Positions 47,395 through 60,500 of a stretch of 64,000 nucleotides of DNA are shown here, piece after piece. The notes under the pieces were generated by a model. It ran no database searches and was not told the origin of the DNA. It saw only the letters and a list, made by a program, of their open reading frames with translations. The stretch comes from Papio anubis (Eukaryota > Chordata > Mammalia > Primates > Cercopithecidae), in the NCBI RefSeq assembly GCF_008728515.1, contig NC_044985.1, positions 78,406,155 to 78,470,154 on the forward strand. Direction: 5' to 3'. The position numbers were made by a program, and so were the translations under genes. Within the stretch, counting starts at the first letter, position 1, and each line of letters starts with the position of its first letter.

Positions 47395-47560
47395 TGAGTG
47401 GATTGATTGAAGATGAATAGGATTGATCAGGGAAAGCTTCACCGAGGAGATGATATCTAAGGTAGTGCTTTCAAGGAAGGCAAGACCATAAATGTGTAGA
47501 GAGATAGTAAAGGTTGAGAGATATGGCTGCATGGAAGTGAGAAAGAGAAAGAGAGGAACA
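47395..47560 (-). mobile_element. L2 fragment, reverse strand
   Basis: 'cagggaaagcttcaccgagg', 'agatgatatctaaggtagtg' and 'ctttcaaggaaggcaagacc' resemble the reversed L2 block 'cagggaaggcttcctggagg ... gtgacatttgagc'. Weak but ordered. Confidence 0.5.
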
Positions 47561-49009
47561 GTAAACCTCTGGCTAAAACTGAGCCTCTAAATAGGGATTT
47601 TCTTTTTTTTTAAGTGATATTAAAGTGTGTATTAGGTTGGGAGTGGTATTTAGTTTTTGATCTTGAAATGCACCCTAAGTAGATACAAGTTAGACTCCAT
47701 GATCATCACTATCCTCCAAAAACTTTCAAGAATAAAAAAACAAATAATATTAAAAGTCAAGCTATATGGATTATGGGTAAAATTTTAATATGTAAAAGTT
47801 TTGAGGAAGAATTATAAATACCTGTGACCAACAATAGTAATTACATCTATTTTCTTACAAGGCAACATTATTTTTAAGGGGAATATAATTCAATAACAGT
47901 AAATGTTTAAATAATACCAAATAATTTTAAGTGCGATTCACTCAAGCATCATATGGGGTGGTGATGAGGAAAGCCAAATACTTATTTTTATCAAAATCAG
48001 AGAAATGTCCAGGAGTAAACAGATATCTAAAAGACATTCTTTAGGCAGCAACAGTAACAGCAGATGCAGCTAGGGATCAGATAAAATACAGAATTTATCT
48101 TTTCTTTTTTTTCTGCTCATGTCATCTACGGCCATAAAAAATAATAGGCTTGTAATTATGCAACTTGCTGATATACTTATTTTAAACGGAATTTTAATTG
48201 TTTATAAATCAAGTTTTTCATTCTACTAGCACAAATGGTGAGATTTTTATTACTTCTCGTTGGCAATGAACTTGGTTATGTATAAAAAAGTGCGCAAATC
48301 AAATACTGCCGGTATGTTTTTTTTTCAATTTGTCATTATATTAGTGCCCTTAATGTAGTAATGAAGAGTAGCACTGATTTACACTACAAGGCTTGATCAG
48401 TATGCAAGTAAAAAATAAACGCTTTATGTGCTAATTTTTATACCATTATCCAGAATTATTTCTCAGCTCTCAACTACTTCTTGTTGTGGTTATCAACTAT
48501 GTTATTGTTAAGTAATAGAGTTTCTTTCAGTTTGTAAAGAGCACTTTAGAAATTAAGAAACTGGCATCACAAAGAACATTTTGAGGATTTAAATATCCTG
48601 CGCATAAAAAGCTTGTCTTCTCTGAGATACAGGGGAAGAAAATATGATCATGATTAAAATAATTTTGCCTTATTTCAGTGGTACTAAAAATTCTATAGTT
48701 CTAGAGAAGTTATGTACAGTGCAGGAGATTAAAACTAGTTGGCAAAGATTTTGCTTGAAATAGAAATCGAGAATGTCTTCTGTTATTCTCTCATTATATA
48801 TTATACAGCATAACGGCCTTTAAGTACGTCCCTCAGAGCACAGTGTGTTTACTTATTCTTGCAGAATCACAGTTAAAGGAGAATCATGTAACTTTTAAGG
48901 CACAGAATTCATGTGTTGCTTAATCTTATTTCTCCAGCTCTATATATCTTTTGCACATCAGTCTACAAAAGCTTTGTATTTTTATTAAAAACAAACAACA
49001 AAATAAAAA
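47561..49009. other. AT-rich unique sequence
   Basis: No recognised gene or repeat. Confidence 0.45.
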
Positions 49010-49150
49010 CTAAGTGACTTCTTTTATTTATTCTTTCAACAAATATTTAAGTAGGGCCTACATAGAAAAGAAATAAATGGAGAGTTTGGTTTCTGTCTTC
49101 AATAAAGTTAAAATCTAGATAGGGTATCAACTTTTTCAAAGTATTATTTG
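49010..49150 (-). mobile_element. Possible L2 fragment, reverse strand
   Basis: 'ttattctttcaacaaatatt' then 'aagttaaaatctaga' resembles a reversed L2 3' end. Short. Confidence 0.4.
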
Positions 49151-50162
49151 AATAAATAGGTTTTAAATGGAAGTTAAGTAGAGCAATACCATAATAAGGT
49201 ATTTTGTTTGGTTGGTTGTTTGACTTGTTGCAGGAGGATCAAGTGCTAAAGAAGTTTAACTTTCTCGAGAAAGAGGACTCATGGGGGGAATCCTGAAAGG
49301 CATCATGGCTGGCTGTTTTCCAAGGAAGACAGGTAATGCTTGGTGCAGGTCATGGGGGAGTAGATAATCAACTTGTTTTTGTTGACAGTCTAAAAGAAGA
49401 ACCCATGAGACCCTTGGCAGACAGACAGGACAAGAAAACAAGCAGGGGTTGGGAGAAAACTCTAAATTCCAATCACTCTACAGGTTGGCAGTAAGGACTG
49501 TTCTTGAAGGTGCTGAAGCAAAAATAGAGAAACGAGTCCAGAAATACATGCCAAAATATTCTTGACCAAGTTAAATTGATTAGGCTTTTTTCCCGAACGT
49601 CATAATAGGAAAAAGGAAATTCCTCTGGTTGGTCTTCCCAGTTACCCAAATGATCCTAGAGGAGTTAGGAGCTCTGATTTCTGAAATTGGGCTGGAATGC
49701 CACCCCTGAGTTATAGGGAGAGGAGAGCATACGTACCTGTAAGTGTTGCAAAGGTTTTAAAAGGGGCTTTTGTGTGGGTAAGAGCATTCACATTAAGGCT
49801 CACATGGTAGATAGTACTTAAAATTGTTCTTGTTGTACAGGATTTAAATGGACAGCTTGACAACTTATATTCTAACAAAAGTGCCCCTTCAACTTTAAGT
49901 AGAACACTCCACAATCACCAAGCTTCTTAAGAGAATTACGTTGTCAAATCTTCTCAGGAGATTCTTTATTGTTATGAGTCTTTTAGGTACATTAACCTCT
50001 GCAGAAAATGGTGGTAGAAGTGATTCTCAGAATTTCTAATATATATGTCTCTCAACTATAACAGTCTAACTTTTTAAGCTATATACTTTTTTTAATATAA
50101 CAGCCACAAGCACTTGCTGATGAAACATCTCTGGATTCTATTTTTCTAATTTATGTTTTCAC
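49151..50162. other. Unassigned, less AT-rich block near 49.2-49.9 kb
   Basis: The stretch from about 49230 to 49920 is noticeably less AT-rich and could be an old LTR or DNA element that I do not recognise. No coding frame has support. Confidence 0.35.
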
Positions 50163-50462
50163 TTTTTTTTGTTTTGTTTTTAGACAGGGTCTTGCTCTAT
50201 CACCCAGGATGTAGTGCATTGTCATGATCTCGGCTCACTGTAACCTCCATCTCCTGGTTCAAGTGATTCTCCTGCCTCAGCCTCCTGAGTAGCTTGGGAT
50301 TACAGGCATGTGCCACCATGCCTAGCTAATTTTTATATTTTTAGTAAAGATGGGCTTTTGTCATGTTGGACAGGCTGGTCTCAAACTCCTGACCTCAGGT
50401 GATCCATCTGCCTCAGCCTCTCAAAGTGCTGGGATTGCAGGCATGAGCCACCATGCCCAGCC
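50163..50462 (-). mobile_element. AluS/J-like SINE, reverse strand
   Basis: A full-length reverse Alu. It has the tail 'ttttttttgttttgttttta', then 'ggtcttgctctatcacccag', and ends 'gagccaccatgcccagcc'. Many substitutions relative to young Alus suggest an older S- or J-age copy. Confidence 0.95.
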
Positions 50463-50474
50463 TTAATTGATTAA

Positions 50475-50577
50475 TTTATTAATATATATTCACCAAATCA
50501 TTACTTAGGGCATCATTTTTGCCAAGCACTGCATTAGGTCTGCATATACAACAATGAAAAAAAGCATGGCTATTTAC
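50475..50577 (-). mobile_element. Possible L2 fragment, reverse strand
   Basis: 'tttgccaagcactgcattag' then 'gtctgcatatacaacaatga' resembles the reversed L2 block 'gccaggcactgtgctagg...ggatacagcagtgaac'. Confidence 0.5.
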
Positions 50578-50582
50578 TTAGT

Positions 50583-50855
50583 TTTATTGTGCATATTTAT
50601 GGGGTACATTGTGAAATTTTGATATATGTATACATGTATCTATATACACATTGTGGAATAATTAAACCAAATAATTAACACATCCATCACCCCACCTTCT
50701 TATCATTTTTTTGTGATGAGAACACTTGAAATATACATTATTATTTACTATAGTTGCCATGGTGTTCAATATATCACTAAAACTTTCTCCTTGTGACTAA
50801 AACCTTTTACTCTTTGACTGACATCTCCCCTTTCCCCATCCCCAACTCCCTAAAA
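50583..50855 (-). mobile_element. L1 3' UTR fragment, reverse strand
   Basis: 'ttttattgtgcatatttatg', 'gggtacattgtgaaattttg', 'taacacatccatcaccccac' and 'ttatttactatagttgccat' match the reversed 3' UTR of L1MA/L1PB-age elements. Confidence 0.8.
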
Positions 50856-51849
50856 GAAAGGGATGAGGTTACCTGAGATGGGGCATGAATATAGGACTTT
50901 AGGAATAATATTGAAGGTAGGCTGACGACACTAGAGGCTGAATATTACTTCTTTCATTGTGTTTTGATAATGTGATCTCAGTGTTTGAGTGCTGTATGTA
51001 GCTGCTTATATAAGCATGAGCTGTGTTTATTCCTGATACCAGTATCAAGTATTAGTCATGATGGGAAGCTTCATTATATGTCTCACATCACAGAATTCTA
51101 ATATTGATCCAGAGACATATCAAAATAATGACTGATTTTTATCATGGAAAAACATGTCATACATTTAGCTAAACTCTTGAATTTCGTTGAGATTGTTGGT
51201 GTATTCATTGGTAAAATTGGAAGAACAATAAAATTTAACATGTAAACATAAACATAATGTGGAACTTGCATGAAGTCAAAATTTGTTAAACTTAGCAAAA
51301 ACATCTTAAAATATCTTTTGAAAACAAGATACAGAGAAAGAATGACTCATGGAGTTCATCTTAGAGTCACGGAATTTGAATTTTTACCAAATAATTATTC
51401 AAAACCATTGCTACAATAAAGTAGCAAAAGTCAAAGACATAGAAAATGGCATTTTTGCTTATTATAAGTAAAATTTTTGGTAAATGGGATTTTTTAACTA
51501 ATCATATTTAATATCTGAAATATAGCCAATGAAAATAGTACCTTTTATAATTTGAATATACACAAATCAGAATGTGTTATAGATCTCAAGGGAAATTTAG
51601 AGTATTTGCAAAAGCACAATTGTCCATAATAAAATGTGTACTTAAGACAGAATAAATGGTGTAACAACAATCTACAAATTACCACATAACTTTTATGTGT
51701 ATATATATCTATATCCATAGATATATATACCAAAATTAGCAAGTGCATCTGCCCAACTATCATTTATTTACAATATGTCAAGAATTGACTTGAGATCTGC
51801 AGTATAAAGTACCATAATATCTCAGAGTAACATTTAACATTTAACATTT
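50856..51849. other. AT-rich unique sequence
   Basis: No recognised gene or repeat. A triple 'acattta' repeat lies near 51830-51850. Confidence 0.45.
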
Positions 51850-52430
51850 ATTACATATTTCCTGTACCAGTCACCTGGTTAGGCATGTTATATCACTTTA
51901 TCCTTAGAGCAACCTCATGAGCTAGGTAAAAATCATTTTATAAAAATAATTAAAATTAGGGTCTTCAGAGGTTAAGAGGATTGCTTTATTAGTCCATTCT
52001 CATGCAGCTATGAAGAAATACCCAAGAACTGGGTAATTTATAAAGAAGACAGGTTTAATTGACTCACAGTTATGTATGGCTGGGGAGGCCTCAGGAAAAT
52101 TACAATCATGGCAGAAAGAACCTCTTCACAGGGCGACAGGAGAGAGAGTGAGTGCAAGCAAGGAAAATGCCAAAGGCTTATAAAACCATCAGATCTCCTG
52201 AGACTCACTCATTATCATGAGAGGAGCATGGAGGAAACCATCCCCATGATTCAATTACCTCTACCTGGTCCTGGCCTTGACACGTAGGGATTATGAGGAT
52301 TACAATTCAAGATGAGATTTGGGTGGAGAAACAGAGCCAACCCATATCACTTGCTTAAAAATACTTAACTGGAAAATGTAAGAGCCTTGACTGAAATTCA
52401 CTTCTCTATGACTCCAATTCTTATTGTCCT
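51850..52430 (-). mobile_element. MIR split by an LTR insertion, reverse strand
   Basis: Two MIR parts flank an MST/THE1-type LTR. The left part (51850-51984) has 'ttaggcatgttatatcactt', 'cttagagcaacctcatgagc' and 'ttcagaggttaagagga'. The right part (52350-52430) continues with 'cttgcttaaaaa', 'tgtaagagccttgactgaaa' and 'tctatgactcca'. Joined in order they follow reversed MIR, with the break inside the 'taacttgcccaagg' block. Confidence 0.75.
51985..52349 (-). mobile_element. MST/THE1-type solo LTR, reverse strand
   Basis: A full-length MaLR LTR in reverse orientation. It starts 'tttattagtccattctcatg', has 'agaactgggtaatttataaa' and 'ggctggggaggcctcaggaa', and ends 'tgagatttgggtggagaaac' and 'agccaacccatatca'. 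The flanking five bases are ATTGC (51980-51984) and CTTGC (52350-52354). The MIR it entered has CTTGC at this place, so the left copy has mutated. No internal region is present. Confidence 0.9.
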
Positions 52431-54286
52431 TGACACCAAGAGGATAGACAGACATTGACTTCGTCCATTTAAAATAAACACCAATGAAGAAGAAATAATT
52501 TTTACACAAGAATGTATATACATTTTATATATTTACAGATTCTGTAATATTATATACATGCATACATGTATTCTTTAATTTTTCTGTAAGTTATTTGACA
52601 TTAATCTAGTTGTCTTGATGAAATTTTCACTTTCTTTTGTTATTTGCCACCAAATTCAAAATATAATGCTCGTACTTTTTAAGAAAAATAATTTTCATCC
52701 AAGTGAAACTTTGAAAACTGAAATTTGGGTTTATGTGCAATATTGCAAGTACATGTCTCATCTTGTCAAAATAACATATGTTTCCTGACAATACAGAAAA
52801 ACAACATATTTTAATCAAGTCAATATATTTCAATATATTACAGATCTTATATATATCTATAATTCTCACATCTACAAATGTTTAGATTCTCTGAAAGGTA
52901 AGTTATGAGCCCTGTTTCTTCTGTATTTATAACAGAAAATGTTTCCACTACAATTTCTTACATTGTGAATTTTTTTAGAGCTGTGAGCATGTAGAAAATG
53001 TGGTGAAAACCGTGGAAATAGTTGACTTCCTTATTGAAGGTTTTTAATGTATAAAATGGATAACATCTCCCTCTATCAAAAAGCAGTTAATTTTGTGGGT
53101 TCTTAATTCTTTGCTTACATTCCTTTTTGTTAGATTTTTTTAATGATCCTTTAAGCCCACATCTATTAATAGCTCACTTTCCAAGAAATATACATATATG
53201 CTCATAAGAACTTCAAGAATAAGACTGTTGAAACCTAAAGATATTTTTAGCTTGTTAGTACAAGCTTTGTTTGAGTTACATACATCCAAAAAATATTTTG
53301 AATACAAGTAAATGTTTTACTCTAACACTAGACAGGTGAGACTCAATGTAAGATGCTAAAAATTATCTTGTGTCAAAGGAGGAAAAAGAAACACATAATT
53401 TTTGGTATTAGAGTGCATAAATATAACTTTGACTTAAACATGAGATTAAGAACATTAAGATAATTAAGCACAAGACATAAAGAAATTAGAGATCACTCAA
53501 TCATATCTTTTGACACCTGATGGGTTTTGTGAAATTAATATGTTATTTGGTACCAGTTACCCAGGCACAAATTTCTATCTCTCTAGCTCTACTTTTGCCC
53601 TAACTCCGAATTCTTCATGATTAAAGACTCTGCTCTTCCTTTAGCATTTCTTGATAAGCAATCAACATTTTAGAACAAATCTTTATGTCACATAGCATAA
53701 GTGCAGAAAAAAGGTAAGAATCAAGTGAGGAGCTATAAAGCAACATTAAAAAAAAAAAAAAAAAAAAAAAAAACCCTGGCATTGTCTCTCTTCTCCAAAA
53801 TGCATATTTGCAATCAATCTATTAGTTCAAACTACAAATGCAACAGTGTTCTTTCTTCCTTTCTCCAAACTGGAGAAGAGGAGAGACTTTTAGAAGAATC
53901 TGAGAAAACAGGAAACCTTAGTTTTGTCTTACAAGTCAAGGAAGCAGTTATTAAGAACATATGGATAAGCATGAAATCAAATCTTATTCTCTGCAAAGGA
54001 GCACAGTTTGAAAGTAGATGACTCCCTACTTAATAATGTGAAGTATTAATTCCATAGAAGACCTGTAGCCTGGCAAACCATGGGGCAATTAGGAGAATAG
54101 TGCTCTCATTCTTAGAAAGCTTGGATGGAAGTGTGTCTCAGAATTAATGTCTGTTATTGTCCTGGAAGAAATAAATGTGTATGTTGGGACAGAAGGATGT
54201 AGGTGTGTGTCTTATTTAAGTTATTAACTGAGAAACAGAGAGTCATGTTTACATGACTGCAGCTATTCCAATGAAGTAACAAAGAG
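52431..54286. other. AT-rich unique sequence with an A run
   Basis: No gene or named repeat that I can support. A run of about 26 A lies at 53748-53773 without an attached Alu or L1. Confidence 0.45.
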
Positions 54287-54339
54287 CATAGACTTGGGAA
54301 TGTTTAGCAGAAGAAAGATCATAGACCTGGGAATGTTTA
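54287..54339 (+). repeat. Short duplication, 20 bp at 33-bp spacing
   Basis: Positions 54287-54306 and 54320-54339 share 'catagacYtgggaatgttta' with one difference. Confidence 0.8.
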
Positions 54340-56181
54340 ATGGACTGCTCTGTGGGCCACCCAGAATTTCTTGTGGGAACTCTAGATATATTTTATTGCT
54401 TGGATATGTCAAATGTGAAAAAACAGATTGCTACAGATGAAGTTGGGACCCATACAAACTATATAAGTAGTTAGGTTTTCTGAAAAGTTGGCTGGAGATT
54501 GTAATTCAAAGTTTGGAGGAAGAAGGCAATTTTTACAGATAGGCAAAAACTCTCAATAGGGTATTAAATTTAGAAACTGAGGACATGCAAGAGGATATAT
54601 TTTTAGAAGACTACTATAGAAAGGACTTCTCTCCTTAGGTATTTTTCCTTTGGTCTATGTAAAAAATCTTATCCAGCATATAGTTCTAAATTTTATGCCC
54701 TATGTTCATTAATTAATGTAATGCTTATTCAAGTTTTATGTCCTATGCAGATAAGAAGAGGGATGCATAAGAGAATAAAGACATAAAGAAATTAAAAGAA
54801 CCATAGCATACTGACACCTTTACTACCCTTGGTTCAACAGAAACATCATCCAAGTGATTGCGCCATGTCTAATACCTTCAGGTGTTCACTGTCACCGAAG
54901 TTAGTGCCAATCATGTTAGAGATGGGAAGACCTGAGAAAACTCATGACAGTGAGGTGGAGATAGACCGGGAAGAAATGTTAAAAATCCTTTTTGAAAATA
55001 TACTACAGGACATGATAGGGTCTGTAAAAACTGCTTCGTTTCCCTGAATCTTTTCTTTTTGCCATCTGTCAAAGAGGAATAAAATGGGTGTTTTGCTTTG
55101 CTCCTGGTTTTACAAATAATATGAAGTAATATATGAGAAAAACATTCTATAAATTAGGATAAGCCCTATAAATACAAGGCATAATTATAAAAATGGAATA
55201 CAAAATCAATGGCAGAGTTGCTTAATCATAGTCCTAATAGAAGGCTCTTTGATGTTAAATGATTTACTGCTGGAGCCACAGTGCCATCTAAAGACTCCAT
55301 ACCAAAACTATAGGGGAGTAACAATAATTGTTTTTGATTTTTTGGTGTTTTTATCCTTTTTTTTTCCTTTTTTGCTGCCTATGTTGTGTCAACAAATGTG
55401 GATATTATATTGGCAATATTCCATCACAAAGTGCTCTGTAGTAGTTCCAGAATTGAATTCAGTTTAGAATGTAAATCTCTTGTCAAAGAGTTAGGAGGTG
55501 TTTTTTCTTTTTTTTTTTTTAAAGACCTAAAAGAAAAATGTGACCAGGAAACAGAATATATATAGCGTTTATTTAATGACTTTACAAATTGCTTTCTAAA
55601 TGTAACAAGAATAACATTTTCAGAAATTTAGGCAACTGCATCCTTACTAATTTAATGCACATATTCTATACTAAGAAAAACAGAGGAATATATTTAAACA
55701 CATGCAGGAAAGAAAGGAAATAAAACAGACTGATTTAATGTATTAAAAAATGGCTTCAGGTCTTTTGCTAATATTTACAAAGGACCAACACAGTTCATGT
55801 CCTCATAGGTAAGAAGTGATAAGACAGATAATATAAAGATCAGTCTTACTATAAATATAGATGACATAAGATAATAAACGAAACACAGGTATTATGGCTA
55901 AACATAGAAAACCAACTGGAGAAGTACAATTACAAAAGTCACTTCTTGAAATTCTGTTTAACTCCGTAAGTAAGTGTTTCTACTTTTGTTAGCCCCTTTA
56001 ATGATACAGTTTCATTTATGGTCCTACATGTCTTCAATAATTTTACCCTATAAAAGCAGAAACAACAGATATGCTATTAGGCTAAAGTCCACAGGTTAAT
56101 AGAAGTTCTTTTCAAAAACTATAATTAATCCTTCAAAAGTCCAAGAAAAAAAAAAATGGGTGCCTAGGCTTACCTTGTGTA

Positions 56182-56187
<6 letters not shown>
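54340..56187. other. Mostly unique sequence; one odd open stretch
   Basis: No named repeat. The open stretch 54841-55047 is discussed in the findings: it follows an acceptor-like 'ttcaacag', ends in TGA, has several CpGs and is followed by AATAAA at 55078. I cannot support it as a gene. The rest is AT-rich. Confidence 0.4.

Positions 56188-56225
<38 letters not shown>
56188..56225 (+). repeat. (TG)n microsatellite
   Basis: About 18 uninterrupted TG units. Such runs are usually length-variable. Confidence 0.97.
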
Positions 56226-56229
<4 letters not shown>

Positions 56230-56775
56230 CAAGCTTATAAGAAGCATAGGTTGTATATAAAGTTAGGGTTTAGGGATACAATCTTTATTTAATAATCAGT
56301 GTGCATTGTACTTTTCCTCTGTGAATGAATAATTATCTCCTTCCAGAAAGTCAAGGAGTTGGCTATGAGCATGCAATTTCTAAGGAAAGCTGATGTCCAG
56401 TGATTCGGATTTCAGCCATTTCTCTAATACTTTCCGAATCAGACACATGACAAACTCAAGCTTATGGTAAATTCTTTTTTATAAGTAAATAAATTGTAGA
56501 CCCTACAAATTGATTATATCTTTGTGATAGTAGACAGATGTGCATGTGACCTGAATAATACTTGAGAAATTCTACAACCAAATGGAATTATATTCAGAAG
56601 TATCTAGTTTCATTTTTTATCTCTCATAACTAAGACATACAATTTACAAGTTACCTTCTGTATGAGAACATATTTCTACAAAACAATATTAAAGGAAAGT
56701 CTCTGCCCTATACTTCTATAGTCATGAGGAAATATTACGAGAGGAAATAGTGGTTTTCTCTTTTTTGTTAAATTG
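56226..56775. other. AT-rich sequence, nothing recognised
   Basis: No recognised gene or repeat. Confidence 0.45.
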
Positions 56776-56837
56776 ATTTTGTGAGATTGTGAAATAAATT
56801 ACTTAAATTTTGTGGGACTGTGAAATAAATTACTTAA
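56776..56837 (+). repeat. 31-bp tandem duplication
   Basis: Two exactly adjacent 31-bp copies, 56776-56806 and 56807-56837, identical at 29 of 31 positions (shared: tgtgaaataaattacttaa). Confidence 0.95.
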
Positions 56838-57193
56838 CTACAATTTAAAAGCTTACTTAGTTGTTGATAATGCTTAAAGGTGAGAAAAGTAGCTATTTAG
56901 AGAGGGTGTTTTTCCTAAATCAAAAAAGCTATCAACTACCATAAAATATATAATAAAACACAAGATAGTCAATATTTTCAGTAAGATATGAGAATGTAAT
57001 TTTTGTCACACAAGCTGAATCTGGGAGAGGACTATGATCTTTGTTCTTAATTAAATAAGGGAAGCATTGCGTATTTGTTACAAACTTTAAAAATCATAGT
57101 ATTTCAGAACAAACATAATATTCTTTGAGCAAATGTCAACTTTCAATGCTGAAGTTGAGATGATGTCTTTCAAATGCACAAAGATAAAATGCA
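56838..57193. other. AT-rich sequence, nothing recognised
   Basis: No recognised gene or repeat. Confidence 0.45.
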
Positions 57194-57199
57194 ATGGAT

Positions 57200-57509
57200 T
57201 TTTTTTCTGTTTGTTTGTTTTGATTTTGATAGGGAGTCTTGCTCTGTTGCTCAGGCTGGAGTGCAGTGGCTCAGTCTCGGCTCATTGCAACCTCCACCTC
57301 CCAGGTTCAAGCAATTCTCCTGCCTCAACATCCTGAGTAGCTGGGATTACAGGTGCCCACCACCATGCTCAGCTAATTTTTATATTTTTATCAGAGACAG
57401 AGTTTCATCCTGTTGGCCAGGCTGGTCTCGAACTCCTGACCTCAGGTGATCTGCCTGCCTCAGCCTCCCAAAATGCTGGGATTACATGCATGAGCCACTG
57501 TGCCTGGCC
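57200..57509 (-). mobile_element. AluS-like SINE, reverse strand
   Basis: A full-length reverse Alu. It has 'gctctgttgctcaggctgga', 'tgcctcaacatcctgagtag' and 'gggattacatgcatgagcca', ending at ggcc. The sequence ATGGAT lies at both edges (57194-57199 and 57510-57515), a short likely target duplication. Confidence 0.95.
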
Positions 57510-57515
57510 ATGGAT

Positions 57516-60500
57516 GTCATATTTAAAGTTATTAGAATATTCTAGAAGAATTTATAAAATTAAAAGATTGTCTAGTGGCTAATATAGGTAAGCCATAGTT
57601 TAAAAACTTTTATGTAATTAAATATGTACTTATAGGTTACAAAACATAATCTCAAGTTGAAATATTCTTAAAGAATTTTTATTATCATTTTACTTCAATG
57701 TTCTTGAAATGTTGATAACATGGCAGTCCATTATGACAATTATTGTGAGCAAATGCATGTGAATAGAGTTAGATAAAAGTAAAAGAGAATTATCAAGGGC
57801 AAAGTAAATGATAATTGAAAAATTAAGTCAATATTTAGAGCTGGCACTTAAGGCCTATCTGCCAAACATGGCATTTTGGGGGGATTTTCAAAGCACGTGG
57901 CTCTCAATTGTGTTCTGTGTTCTCCTCTGCCTTGTATTAAAGAGCCTGCAGGATGCCCATTATCCATTCTGAGCTAACTTCTCTGAAGAGTGGATATGGC
58001 CATTACCTACACTGCAGGTGACTCACCCTTGGACAGAATGACAGGCAAATGGCAACAAGCTTCTGAAAGGTTACCAAGAACTTCTCTAAATTAACCTACT
58101 CTGGTGTAACTGGTTCACTTTTTTAAAACTCGAACAACAGCAGTAACAACAAATGAAAATCTAATGAGGCACAGCTTGGAAGTACTCAAATAAACATGTG
58201 GGAGAATCCCTTTTTCCTAAAGAAAACTCTAGGAATTTTATAATCCTAAATTGATCAACAGAGACCTTTTATCTGAGAACATGATTCTCTCAGATTGTAA
58301 GGCAGCAGGAGTCTAAGAAAATGTTGTACCTATAAAATTAGATAGAGCCCAACAGCTTGAATTTGGACTTAGTTTAAAAGTGTTTATAAATTTCTATTAA
58401 GATTCCTTCATTAGCCTTTAATACTCAATTTTCTCCTTCTTGTGAATATATTATTACCAGAGGTCCTAGCCTAGATGACAGCAAAATCTAATTAGAATGT
58501 AACACATTTGGTTGTCACTTTTTCTACCTGAAACTGGTCATGCCTCCCTGAACAGACATGGGCTTAACCCTGAGGAGAGACTGAAAATTCATCACAGGCG
58601 AGTCACAGAGGTGTGACCAAGTTTAGGATGAAAAAATAATTATCAGATACAGCACTCTCAAATTCCTTGGCTTTAGAAATAACAAAATCTTGTTTGTCCA
58701 CAGAACCTGGTGAATAGGATATTCTGACTAAGCTGATTTTCTTCATAAATTATGGTAACTTTATAGACATTTTTATTTATTATTTTTTAAAAAGAAGGTA
58801 AACTGTGTTATTAATAAGAATCATGTTTGACATAATGGTAACAATAATATATTCATGATTCTTGTCCTTTTGGAGTTATGGGCTATATATATATGTAAAT
58901 ATATTACATCTATGTAGATATGATTGAACATAAATATAGAGACTCTTTTTACAAAATTAGATATAAGTAAATTGGTTTAAAGAAAATATGTCAGTGCTCC
59001 CTGAAGGTAACAAGTGACACATACTCAGGTAACAAGATGAGATGGCTGACCATTGGAGGTGGTCCTAGATGTATATCTCAACACGTTAAAACATTTCTAA
59101 ATGTAGTTGAAATTATTCCTGAATAAGATGGAGAGTACACCAAATAAAACCACTTTCTTGTTGGCTGAAGACACAATAAATAAAGCATCATGAATGGAAT
59201 TATAGAGTCCAATCCTTATTGAAAATGTCGTAACCTGGCAAATAAAAATCCTCCAAAGAGAAATATCAAGGAAAACACCTGGTTCATTAAATATGTAAAG
59301 CATATCCTAAATATTAGAAAAAATCTGTTCTTTTTTTGCTTCTCCCTCCCCATCAAGCTTTAGCGGGAAATGTATTTCAAGTTTATAGATTTCATATATT
59401 TCCAATTTTATGAATATCCAGTTGAACATCAACTGTTTTCTATAATTTTAGTAGCTAATGATATGGGATGTTTTAAGTCTGTGTTGTCATGATGCTTCCT
59501 GTTGAAGTTGGGATAATGGCTTGTTAGGCAGCACAAAATGATCATAGGCTTCAGTTAGTTTTCAAAATGAATAAATATGTCCTGAGTGCCACTTTCATCA
59601 AGCAAGATAAACTACAGTATATTTACTGCCTTGATTCTGTTTCCTAGAATAAGTCATTATTACATGTGTAAAGATGAAAAATACCACCAAAGATAGAGCA
59701 ATATTAATTGAACTTGTGTATGATTTGAGAGTTGCTCTGAGGTGTGGGAGTTCTGTCTTTCTTTAGAAAGAGTGCTTGATCTTCCTACAGATTCCTGTTG
59801 TGTATACAGATCTATAAAGCACTACCCTTGTTCCTAACATAAAATCATCTTATGAATTCTGAAGTTTTTGGACTTGTGAAATACCACAGAATATCCTCGC
59901 GCATTGGGTTACAAAATCTACTGGACTTGGCAATATGTATTAATTACATTGACAGAAATGATAGCTGTTGCTGTGATCTGCTTTATTTGTATGAACAACC
60001 ATAAATCAGTACTTTTAAAAAACAAAAATAAAAAGGCCATCTGCTATTGTATTTTTAATTGTGATACTCAGACATGACTTTCATTTTTGACATGGTAATT
60101 CTTTGATTGTTGTTACATATCAAAAGTCTGCAAAAAGTATATAGGTTTCTGTTTGTCCAATCTGGCCTCTTCAGGAATTTAAGTAGGCTACTGGTGGGCT
60201 GTCTTACAGTCTCCATGCCTAAAAGCCTCAGACCAAAGCAACAGAGAAGCTGAGGGTCTTAGAAATTGAATCCATTAGAACAGTTATTGTATATTCCTCA
60301 ATAAAATACGTTTAATTCGATAAAAATGAATGGTAAGCATAAAATCCAGTAGATTTTTTTTAAGATTTAGGGTTTTCATCTATTTTTAACAAGAGGGTTC
60401 TACAGATCATTGAACTTTTCTTTTAAATTAAGCTGCTTAAGTAATGAATTCATTAGTTCCTTGTACTAATTTATAGCAGGCCTTACCTTTATGTCAACTG

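Noticed and set aside
47632..47680. Possible MADE1 mariner MITE (starts ttaggttgg)
   Set aside because: Only the first nine bases fit. There is no matching inverted end and no hairpin body.
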